From NCBI GenBank assembly GCA_965659845.1, contig CBFHXS010000090.1, positions 1 through 10,626 on the forward strand: a stretch of 10,626 nt of DNA, written 5' to 3'. Source of the stretch: Brumimicrobium sp965659845. GTDB taxonomy: Bacteria > Bacteroidota > Bacteroidia > Flavobacteriales_D > Crocinitomicaceae. The notes under the pieces are model-generated. The model saw only the letters and a program-made list of their open reading frames with translations. It was not told where the DNA came from and did no database searches. A program made the translations under genes and the position numbers. Of the stretch, positions 1 to 5,724 are shown piece by piece (within the stretch, counting starts at the first letter, position 1; every line of letters starts with the position of its first letter).

Positions 1-1
1 T

Positions 2-808
2 GGAGCAATGGGAGAGCTAAAGTTGCATGTACTTCCTCATGACTATCCAGAGTTGGATTTTACTCAAATGAATATCTATCTTGTACAAAGTGGTGATAGA
101 GTTTTACCAATGTTAAGCGAAAAGAGTAGTGCCAAGGCAAAGCGATACCTTGAGAAATTAGGGGTTAACGTTGTTCTGAATACGCGTGTTCTCGACGTGT
201 CTGGAGATTATGTCCAGACTTCTACTGAGGAGGATATTATAGCGAGAACATTGATTTGGACTGCTGGGGTTAAAGGGAACCCGGTTGAAGGACTTGGAGC
301 AGAAGCAATTGTTCGCGGAAATCGAGTAGCCGTGGATAAGTTTAATCGCGTGAAAGGATATAACAATGTTTATGCACTTGGTGATGTAGCAGCAATGTCC
401 ACGGAAGAGCATCCCAATGGTCACCCTATGATCGCTCCACCAGCTATGCAGCAAGGCGTGAATCTTGGTCGGAATATTCTTCGTGCTCAGAAAGGTCAGC
501 CCATGAAGCCTTTTAAATATAAAGACAAAGGAGCGATGGCTACTGTAGGTAAGAATAAAGCCCTTGTAGAAATGGGTAAATTCCGTAGCGGAGGTACTTT
601 TGCCTGGTTTGTTTGGATGGGTGTTCACCTCATGGCGCTTGTTGGGTTCAGAAATCGAATCATTACACTTTTTAACTGGACGAAGAATTACTTCAGTTCG
701 GACAGGGGTATGCGTTTAATGATCTCGAAGTATGATCCAGGAGATGAACGTCGCAAGAAGAAGCAGCAGATGAAAAAGCGGCACCTGGCTCAGATGAAGA
801 AGGACTAA
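2..808 (+). CDS. ndh: Type II NADH dehydrogenase (NDH-2), 3' part only
   Basis: This is the C-terminal part of a single-subunit, non-proton-pumping NADH:quinone oxidoreductase. The enzyme is a peripheral membrane flavoprotein that passes electrons from NADH through FAD to menaquinone. The frame is open from base 2, so the N-terminal FAD domain lies outside the window. Numbering from the ATG at base 8, the sequence shows the end of the NADH-binding domain (IWTAGVKGNP, about 84-92), the second FAD motif YALGDVAAM (122-130), and the quinone-site-like stretch APPAMQQGVN (143-152). After these come KDKGAMATVGKNKA and a hydrophobic, Trp-rich segment (199-224) typical of Bacteroidota NDH-2. The protein ends in a strongly basic tail (about 247-266), which could help it bind the membrane; that role is inferred. 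Its stop codon overlaps the stop of the converging epimerase-like gene. No terminator is visible. The family assignment is firm; the symbol is by homology. Confidence 0.93.
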   Translation, partial: GAMGELKLHVLPHDYPELDFTQMNIYLVQSGDRVLPMLSEKSSAKAKRYLEKLGVNVVLNTRVLDVSGDYVQTSTEEDIIARTLIWTAGVKGNPVEGLGAEAIVRGNRVAVDKFNRVKGYNNVYALGDVAAMSTEEHPNGHPMIAPPAMQQGVNLGRNILRAQKGQPMKPFKYKDKGAMATVGKNKALVEMGKFRSGGTFAWFVWMGVHLMALVGFRNRIITLFNWTKNYFSSDRGMRLMISKYDPGDERRKKKQQMKKRHLAQMKKD

Positions 809-1692
809 GGTATAGCCCTTACTGCATCTGATAAATGTTGAAACTTGAACTTGAAGTTTTCTTTTTCAAGGTTTTCAGGAAGTACCCATCGACTTTTTAA
901 TACAAGTTCTGTTTCTGTTCTAATCACAAAAGCTCCGACTGCTAAAAGGCATCTTGGGATAGGAATATACCAGTTTCTGCCATGAAACTCCCTTACCCAT
1001 TGCATGAGTTTCTCATTGTCACTTGGGTTCGGAGAGGTGCAGTTATAGATTGCTTTTGGGTTTTCAATACTCTCTATATGTCTTATTATTCTAAATAGGT
1101 CTTCTATATGAATCCAACTGAATTTTTGAGATCCTTTACCTTGTGGACCTCCAAAACCAAATTTAGCCAACATCTTTAAAGGGGTAAAAGCACTTCCATC
1201 TCCAAGTACAATTGCAGTTCGAATGGCTATTTGTTGCACGTTCTCATACTTTTTAGCGAAGAATGCTGATTCCCATGTTCTTGCGACATGGACGGAAAAA
1301 CCAGTTCCAAGCTCACCATTCTCCTCTGTCATTGGTCGATCTTCAGCATGTCGGTAAATTGTTGCGGTGCTAGAGTTGATCCACTTCTTTGGTGGATAAT
1401 CACATTCGTGAATAATCTCATGTAGCTTGAGTGTTGTCCAGGTTCTTGAGGTAAGTACTTTCCATTTGTTGCGATAGGTATATCTACAATCGACTGATTT
1501 TCCACTTAAATTCACAAGTGTCTCAGCGTTGTTGAGTGCATCTATAAGTCCTTCTGTGTCATTCCAGCTCACTTTTCCTGGACCGCTTTTTCTTGAGATT
1601 ATGATGACTTCATAACCTAGCTCTATGTATTTTTCTTTAAGGTAAGTTCCGATAAAACCAGTGCCTCCCGCTATGACTATTTTATTTTTCAT
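805..1692 (-). CDS. TIGR01777-family NAD(P)-binding epimerase-like protein (atypical SDR)
   Basis: This 295-residue atypical short-chain dehydrogenase/reductase is full length for the TIGR01777 (YfcH/SDR39U1-like) family. The N-terminal Rossmann motif is GGTGFIG (9-15). It is followed by NLSGK (61-65), SRTWTTLKL (82-90), SSTATIY (107-113), RTAIVLGDG (158-166), GGPQGKGSQ (181-189) and SWIHIEDL (192-199), all characteristic of the family. The C-terminal part (about 245-292) matches the DUF1731 domain, ending with FKF. The classical SDR YxxxK pair is not evident; the equivalent region reads SVHVARTWE. The substrate is unknown for the family. The ATG lies inside the end of the upstream membrane-protein gene (11-bp overlap), so the two are probably one transcript with coupled translation. 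The gene ends tail to tail with ndh. It is probably controlled by the GbsR-type regulator through the inverted repeat at 2069-2094. Confidence 0.9.
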   Translation of the reverse strand: MKNKIVIAGGTGFIGTYLKEKYIELGYEVIIISRKSGPGKVSWNDTEGLIDALNNAETLVNLSGKSVDCRYTYRNKWKVLTSRTWTTLKLHEIIHECDYPPKKWINSSTATIYRHAEDRPMTEENGELGTGFSVHVARTWESAFFAKKYENVQQIAIRTAIVLGDGSAFTPLKMLAKFGFGGPQGKGSQKFSWIHIEDLFRIIRHIESIENPKAIYNCTSPNPSDNEKLMQWVREFHGRNWYIPIPRCLLAVGAFVIRTETELVLKSRWVLPENLEKENFKFKFQHLSDAVRAIP

Positions 1693-2056
1693 GATCTACT
1701 TTTTTAAATTCATTAATTGTGATGATTAGATACCCTATCGCCATAATAATTCCAGCAAAGAACATGATCGCAAGGTAAAGGAATAGCAATTCTCTAAGTA
1801 AGATTGTAAGTAAACCTAATATGGCTAAGGAAACTAAGCTTATCGTATATCCGGTTGGATTTGAATCGTTCTTCAGCCTTCTGTTTATGTGGAGCAAATA
1901 GCTTACAAGTTGTATTCCCCCTAATCCAAAGAAGAAGAGAGGGAATGAAATTCCGCAATACATCGGTATGAATAGTAATGAAATCGAAAGCGCTAGAATT
2001 GTAGTCTGTAAAACGATTTCGACCATGAGCAGCGTAATTAAATTTTTAGTTACCAT
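1682..2056 (-). CDS. Small four-helix integral membrane protein, function unknown
   Basis: This 124-residue protein is very hydrophobic, and I recognise no family with confidence. Four membrane segments can be drawn at about residues 6-30, 35-57, 70-88 and 90-113, separated by a short loop with Cys34, a basic loop (RRLKNDSN, 59-66) and a single Arg at 88. The C-terminus is charged (EFKKVDHEK). By the positive-inside rule the RR loop is probably cytoplasmic. There is no signal peptide and no catalytic motif. The ATG at 2054-2056 follows an A/T-rich leader without a Shine-Dalgarno sequence, as is normal in Bacteroidota. It sits between the GbsR-type regulator (52 bp upstream) and the TIGR01777 gene (11-bp overlap). 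The inverted repeat at 2069-2094 is only 12 bp from its start. It is likely co-regulated and functionally linked with the epimerase-like protein; the function is open. Confidence 0.8.
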   Translation of the reverse strand: MVTKNLITLLMVEIVLQTTILALSISLLFIPMYCGISFPLFFFGLGGIQLVSYLLHINRRLKNDSNPTGYTISLVSLAILGLLTILLRELLFLYLAIMFFAGIIMAIGYLIITINEFKKVDHEK

Positions 2057-2068
2057 ATTTATATTTTT

Positions 2069-2094
2069 AAAGTTTCAGAAATAATTGAAAGTTT
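2069..2094. promoter_or_regulatory. Probable operator B for the GbsR-type regulator
   Basis: This is an imperfect inverted repeat, AAAGTTTCAG-N6-TTGAAAGTTT, with 8 of 10 arm positions symmetric. It has exactly the same 10-6-10 geometry as the repeat at 2641-2666 and matches it at 22 of 26 positions. It lies between the regulator gene and the membrane-protein gene, ending 12 bp before the latter's ATG. Binding there would block transcription of, or the promoter for, the membrane-protein/epimerase pair. No clear TAnnTTTG element is visible next to it, so the exact promoter of this pair is uncertain. Confidence 0.7.
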
Positions 2095-2108
2095 GAGTTA
2101 AAAAAATA

Positions 2109-2612
2109 TTATTTGATTAATTTGAATAGGGTAGCATAGATCCAGTTTTCGTCGGAACGGCTAAACTTATCCAGGAGACCATCCACTTTTTCAGAAAATG
2201 TATATATATCACTTGTTACTTTTTGAAAAGCTTCAGCGTCTTTTCCTTCTCCAAACTCTTCTGCCGATAGCTGTTTCATTATCTGAGTTACAGGCTCTAT
2301 TTCTCTTTTACGTCGTTCTCTTGCTATGGATCGTGCTACTTTGTTAATGTCTTTTTCTGCACGAAAGAATTCTTTCCGCTCTCCTATATGGTGTTCTTTG
2401 TAAATTAGCCCCCAGTCTTGCAAAGCACGAAGGTTCATGTTTGAGTTTCCTCTAGATACCTGAAGGCGTTCCATAACTTCCTCAGTAGATAATGCGATGG
2501 GTGAGATAAGCAATAGGGCATGAATTTGTGCCATAGTCTTATTGATTCCCCAGCTAGACCCTAGTTGTGCCCAGTGTTGAATAAATGCGTTTTGTGCTTC
2601 TTTTAATTCCAT
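2109..2612 (-). CDS. GbsR/MarR-family transcriptional regulator
   Basis: This is a 167-residue winged-helix DNA-binding protein, probably a dimeric repressor. From the ATG at 2610-2612, residues about 42-50 (STEEVMERL) and 53-66 (SRGNSNMNLRALQD) form the helix-turn-helix. WGLIYKEHHIGERKEFF (67-83) forms the wing, and ARERRKREIEP follows at 97-107. This arrangement (SxGNxSMNLRxLxxWGLV, then ERRKRE) is the GbsR subgroup signature; Bacillus GbsR is a choline sensor. The ligand here cannot be read from sequence. The open frame extends 25 codons further upstream, to 2687, but that extension covers the inverted repeat and the promoter and looks non-coding. I therefore choose MELKEAQ as the start. 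The gene is followed after 52 bp by the membrane-protein/epimerase pair. Operators in front of both suggest autoregulation plus control of that pair. Confidence 0.88.
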   Translation of the reverse strand: MELKEAQNAFIQHWAQLGSSWGINKTMAQIHALLLISPIALSTEEVMERLQVSRGNSNMNLRALQDWGLIYKEHHIGERKEFFRAEKDINKVARSIARERRKREIEPVTQIMKQLSAEEFGEGKDAEAFQKVTSDIYTFSEKVDGLLDKFSRSDENWIYATLFKLIK

Positions 2613-2619
2613 CTGTTTC

Positions 2620-2650
2620 CAAATGTATATATTTATTTCTAAAGTTTCAA
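2620..2650 (-). promoter_or_regulatory. Promoter of the GbsR-type regulator gene
   Basis: On the minus strand a TTG (2648-2650) is followed after 20 bp by TACATTTG (2620-2627), a full match to the Bacteroidota -33/-7 consensus TTG...TAnnTTTG. The -7 element ends only 7 bp before the chosen ATG, so the transcript would have almost no leader. The -33 TTG forms the outer end of one arm of the inverted repeat at 2641-2666, so a bound regulator would cover it. Confidence 0.65.
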
Positions 2651-2666
2651 AAAATATTGAAACTTT
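2641..2666. promoter_or_regulatory. Probable operator A (autoregulatory) for the GbsR-type regulator
   Basis: This is a perfect inverted repeat with 10-bp arms, AAAGTTTCAA and TTGAAACTTT, separated by 6 bp. It lies 28 bp upstream of the regulator's ATG and overlaps the -33 element of the predicted promoter, a classical repressor position. The repeat at 2069-2094 shares its length, spacing and 22 of 26 bases, which argues for recognition by the same dimer. That the GbsR-type protein itself binds here is inferred from proximity. Confidence 0.75.
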
Positions 2667-2715
2667 ATTTGTGAGTATTGTGAACAAAGGTTGAAATATT
2701 GAATCGGAATTAAGT

Positions 2716-3933
2716 CTACACCCTTCTATTCGCTAACAGCACCGGGGGCTCTCCATTAAATGGGTTTGTACGACCAATTGTTCTTGCTGTCAATCCCGCC
2801 GCACGCATTACGCTTCTGTCTCCAAAACGATTCCGAATATTATCCATGGCATGGTAAAGATCACTCTGTCGTGTGTCATCCGTAAATAAGTTGATTTGGT
2901 GACTTCCGCTTACCAGGTGGCTCAGTCGTATTCCAATCAAGCGAATACGAACTCTTCTGCTGTAAATTTTTTCAAATAATTCCAATACCAGAGGAATGAT
3001 TTCATGGTCAGCAGCAGTGTAAGGGATCTTTCTTTGTAGTGTTTTCGTTTGAAAGTCTGAATAGCGAACCTTTACAGTTACACAAGCACAAACCTTATGT
3101 GCTCTGCGTAATTGAAAAGCTAGATTTTCTCCCATTGCAGAGAGTATACCCTTGACTTTTGCGATGTCGATTGTATCCCGATCAAAAGTGCGTTCAGTTG
3201 AGATTGATTTGCGTTCGCTATATTGAATAACAGGTGAGGGGTCTATTCCATGTGCTTTCTTCCATATCGAACGTCCGTTTTTTCCAAATACTTGTTCTAG
3301 TAGTTCGACAGGCATCTCCTGAAGGGTATAGATCTTTTTAACGCCTAACCCACAGAAGGTTTGATAAGTTTTAAGTCCAACAGAAGGAATCTTTCGTATG
3401 GATAGTGGTGCGAGAAATGGTCGTTCAGTTCCATAGTTTACATTGATTGCATTGTTGGGCTTAGCTTCTCCTGTCGCAATTTTAGAAACCGTTTTGTTTT
3501 CTGATAAACCAAATGAAATGGGAAGTCCAGATTCTCTAATAATTTTTTCTCTCAATTCATCAGCATATTGCTTGCAGCCGAAGAAACGATCCATCCCTGT
3601 GAAGTCAAGATAGAACTCATCAATCGAACTTTTCTCGTACACAGGAGCTGATTCGCGGATAATCTCTGTGACAATCTTTGAGTATTTAGTGTAGGTAGAT
3701 GAATTACCTTTAATTACAATAGCATCAGGACATCGTTGCAGTGCCATTTTCATCGGCATAGCAGAATGAACACCGAATTTACGTGCTTCATAACTACACG
3801 AGGCTACAACACCGCGATCGCTGGTTCCTCCAATCAGTATAGGTTTGTGATTTAATCGACTGTCGAGTAGACGTTCACATGAGACAAAAAAAGTGTCCAA
3901 ATCCATATGGACAATAGCGCGTTCCTTTTGCAT
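2716..3933 (-). CDS. dinB: DNA polymerase IV (Y-family translesion polymerase)
   Basis: This 405-residue error-prone polymerase carries out translesion synthesis past damaged template bases. From the ATG at 3931-3933 the N-terminus contains HMDLDTFFVSCE with metal ligand Asp11 and Phe16 as the predicted steric gate. The second catalytic block is SIDEFYLD, with Asp105 and Glu106. FGLSENKTVSKIAT (141-154) and the helix-hairpin-helix-like IPSVGLKT (182-189) match the Y-family palm/thumb, and the C-terminal little-finger domain is present (about 240-345). QINLF (346-350) resembles a sliding-clamp binding motif; it lies 55 residues before the end instead of at the terminus. The frame can be read from a TTG two codons earlier (3939), but ATG is the better start. 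Length is slightly above the usual 350-400. It is transcribed alone, from a promoter near 4005-4012. No terminator is visible before the regulator gene. Confidence 0.95.
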   Translation of the reverse strand: MQKERAIVHMDLDTFFVSCERLLDSRLNHKPILIGGTSDRGVVASCSYEARKFGVHSAMPMKMALQRCPDAIVIKGNSSTYTKYSKIVTEIIRESAPVYEKSSIDEFYLDFTGMDRFFGCKQYADELREKIIRESGLPISFGLSENKTVSKIATGEAKPNNAINVNYGTERPFLAPLSIRKIPSVGLKTYQTFCGLGVKKIYTLQEMPVELLEQVFGKNGRSIWKKAHGIDPSPVIQYSERKSISTERTFDRDTIDIAKVKGILSAMGENLAFQLRRAHKVCACVTVKVRYSDFQTKTLQRKIPYTAADHEIIPLVLELFEKIYSRRVRIRLIGIRLSHLVSGSHQINLFTDDTRQSDLYHAMDNIRNRFGDRSVMRAAGLTARTIGRTNPFNGEPPVLLANRRV

Positions 3934-3961
3934 AAGCAATGTTTTAATAAGTGAAAAAAAA

Positions 3962-3979
3962 CTACAATTGGAACTGCAT
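3962..3979 (-). other. Possible five-codon leader ORF in the dinB 5' leader
   Basis: The predicted dinB leader contains AAAGGAG (within 3988-3995), the best Shine-Dalgarno-like sequence seen in the window, 8 bases before an ATG that encodes MQFQL and then stops. A run of T follows immediately. CAATT before and AATTG after could form a weak 5-bp stem. Translation of so short a frame is not demonstrated; it may be chance. Confidence 0.25.
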
Positions 3980-4004
3980 ATCGAATTGCTCCTTTCGGAT
4001 AGAA

Positions 4005-4012
4005 CAAAGATA
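4005..4012 (-). promoter_or_regulatory. dinB promoter, -7 element
   Basis: TATCTTTG on the minus strand matches the Bacteroidota TAnnTTTG element and predicts a leader of roughly 65 bases for dinB. At a 19-bp spacing the -33 position reads TTA instead of TTG, so the promoter may be weak or activator-dependent. Confidence 0.55.
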
Positions 4013-4021
4013 GGTTAAGTT

Positions 4022-4056
4022 TTAAAAAGATTAAAATATAATCATTAAAAAGATTA
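4022..4056. repeat. Two 12-bp direct repeats upstream of the dinB promoter
   Basis: TTAAAAAGATTA occurs at 4022-4033 and again, identically, at 4045-4056, a start-to-start distance of 23 bp, about two helical turns. The first copy covers the -33 region of the dinB promoter and the second lies directly upstream, so both would face the same side of the helix. This arrangement suits an activator or a cooperative repressor. The surrounding DNA is very A/T-rich, which raises the chance of coincidence. Confidence 0.5.
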
Positions 4057-4126
4057 TTATTTAGTCAAATAATACAACCGCATAGATGTAACTGTTTCGT
4101 CAACAAAGAACTACTAAAACACGCAT

Positions 4127-4158
4127 AAAAAAAAGCTGCCCACCTTTCGATGAGCAGC
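4127..4158 (-). terminator. Rho-independent terminator of lpdA
   Basis: Read on the minus strand, 40 bases after the lpdA stop, GCTGCTCATC and GGTGGGCAGC form a 10-bp stem (two G-U pairs) closed by a GAAA tetraloop and followed directly by eight T. The G-U pairs become mismatches on the other strand, so the hairpin is oriented for lpdA. Confidence 0.93.
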
Positions 4159-4198
4159 AATATATTATTCTAAACTCTAAATTCAGAATTATAAACTC

Positions 4199-5590
4199 TT
4201 ACAAGTGTATTACTTCGTCATACGCTGCAGCAGCGGCTTCCATAACAGCTTCTGACATTGTAGGGTGTGGATGAACAGTCTTAATGAGTTCATGACCTGT
4301 TGTTTCGAGTTTACGAACAGCAACGATCTCCGCAATCATTTCTGTTACATTAGCTCCAATCATATGGCCGCCTAATAACTCTCCGTATTTCGCATCAAAG
4401 ATCAATTTAACAAACCCTTCTTTTGCTCCAGCAGCACTTGCTTTACCTGATGCAGAGAAAGGGAACTTACCAATCTTAAGGTCGTAACCAGCTTCTTTAG
4501 CCGCTTTTTCTGTCATTCCCACAGAAGCTACTTCTGGGGAGCAATATGTACATCCTGGGATATTGTTATAATCAATTGGATCTGGATTGTGACCGGCGAT
4601 TTTCTCTACACATGTAATTCCTTCAGCACTTGCTACGTGAGCTAATGCTTGGCCAGGAACACAATCACCAATCGCATAGTATCCAGGAATATTTGTTTGG
4701 TAGTAATCATTAACCATGATCTTACCTTTGTCTGTAGCAATTCCAACATCTTCCAGCCCGATACCTTCGATGTTTGCTTCAATACCAACAGCAGAAAGAA
4801 CAGTATCACATTCGATAATTTCTTCTCCTTTTTTGGTTTTTACAGTCACTTTACATCCTTTTCCTCCTGCATCAACTTTTTCTACAGAAGAATCGGTCAT
4901 GATCTTAATTCCTTTCTTCTTGAAATTTTTTGCTAATTCCTTAGATACATCAGTATCTTCAACTGGAACTATACTTGGAAGGTACTCAACGATTGTTACC
5001 TCTGTACCAATTGAGTTATAGAAATAAGCAAACTCAACACCAATTGCACCTGAACCAACTACAACCATTTTCTTTGGTTGCTTCTTTAGCGTCATTGCTT
5101 CACGGTAACCAATTACTTTTTCACCATCTTGCGGAAGGTTAGGAAGTTGTCTAGAACGCGCTCCAGTAGCAATGATCACACCTTTATCTGCTTGATGTGT
5201 TTCTTTCTTACCATTTGCATCCGTTACTTCTACTTTCTTGCCAGCAAGTATTTTACCTGTTCCAGAAAGAACATCAATCTTATTCTTTTTCATTAAGAAT
5301 TGAACGCCTTTACTCATTCCTTCCGCTACATTACGACTTCTTTTGACCATTCCGTCAAAATTTACTTTACTTTCTTTAACAGTAATACCGTAATCCTCAG
5401 CATGAGAAAGGTACTCAAATACATTCGCACTTTTTAAAAGTGCTTTCGTAGGAATACATCCCCAATTCAAACAAACACCACCTAATGATTCTTTTTCAAC
5501 CACAGCAGTTTTTAATCCCAATTGAGAAGCGCGAATCGCAGTAACGTATCCTCCTGGTCCACTTCCTACAACTATAATATCGTAACTCAT
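4199..5590 (-). CDS. lpdA: Dihydrolipoyl dehydrogenase (E3 component)
   Basis: This 463-residue FAD enzyme reoxidises dihydrolipoamide with NAD+ in the pyruvate and 2-oxo acid dehydrogenase complexes and the glycine cleavage system. It acts as a cytoplasmic homodimer. It shows the N-terminal FAD motif GSGPGG (9-14), the redox disulfide in CLNWGC (Cys40, Cys45), the NAD motif GSGAIG (179-184) and the second FAD motif YAIGDC (305-310). The C-terminal dimer-interface motif HPHPTMSEA carries catalytic His442 and Glu447. All key residues are present and length is normal for the family. No E1 or E2 gene is adjacent, so this E3 is probably shared between complexes. The ATG at 5588-5590 gives the standard N-terminus MSYDIIVVG. 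It is followed by a strong terminator and preceded by that of the secreted-protein gene, so it is monocistronic. Confidence 0.97.
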   Translation of the reverse strand: MSYDIIVVGSGPGGYVTAIRASQLGLKTAVVEKESLGGVCLNWGCIPTKALLKSANVFEYLSHAEDYGITVKESKVNFDGMVKRSRNVAEGMSKGVQFLMKKNKIDVLSGTGKILAGKKVEVTDANGKKETHQADKGVIIATGARSRQLPNLPQDGEKVIGYREAMTLKKQPKKMVVVGSGAIGVEFAYFYNSIGTEVTIVEYLPSIVPVEDTDVSKELAKNFKKKGIKIMTDSSVEKVDAGGKGCKVTVKTKKGEEIIECDTVLSAVGIEANIEGIGLEDVGIATDKGKIMVNDYYQTNIPGYYAIGDCVPGQALAHVASAEGITCVEKIAGHNPDPIDYNNIPGCTYCSPEVASVGMTEKAAKEAGYDLKIGKFPFSASGKASAAGAKEGFVKLIFDAKYGELLGGHMIGANVTEMIAEIVAVRKLETTGHELIKTVHPHPTMSEAVMEAAAAAYDEVIHL

Positions 5591-5618
5591 ATTCTTTGAT
5601 TTTCTAAATTTCGTGTGA

Positions 5619-5626
5619 CGAAGTTA
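5619..5626 (-). promoter_or_regulatory. Possible lpdA promoter, -7 element
   Basis: TAACTTCG on the minus strand, 28 bases before the lpdA ATG, is a one-base variant of TAnnTTTG. A TTG is not found at the expected -33 distance. The position, between the upstream terminator and the start codon, is the main support. Confidence 0.35.
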
Positions 5627-5673
5627 ATGAAAAGAAGGCTAAAATAGGGGAGAGAATTAGAATATTTTAAAGC

Positions 5674-5698
5674 AAAAAAAAGCACGTGTTTAACGTGC
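5674..5698 (-). terminator. Rho-independent terminator of the T9SS protein gene
   Basis: On the minus strand, GCACGT and ACGTGC form a perfect 6-bp stem around a 5-base loop, followed by eight T. It begins 26 bases after the stop codon of the secreted protein. A/T pairs outside the stem could lengthen it, and a shorter T run on the other side makes weak activity on the + strand conceivable. Confidence 0.88.
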
Positions 5699-5724
5699 CT
5701 TTTAAATATCTATTTGTAAATCTA

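Noticed and set aside
158..628. 156-codon open frame antisense to ndh
   Set aside because: It is a shadow of a clearly conserved coding frame; its translation shows no recognisable domain.
838..846. TTGAAACTT, resembling a half-site of the GbsR operator
   Set aside because: It lies inside the C-terminal codons of the epimerase-like gene and has no symmetric partner at the 6-bp spacing.
4649..5021. Open frames of 95 and 101 codons on the + strand inside lpdA
   Set aside because: They lie wholly opposite conserved lpdA codons and have low-complexity Ser/Phe-rich translations.
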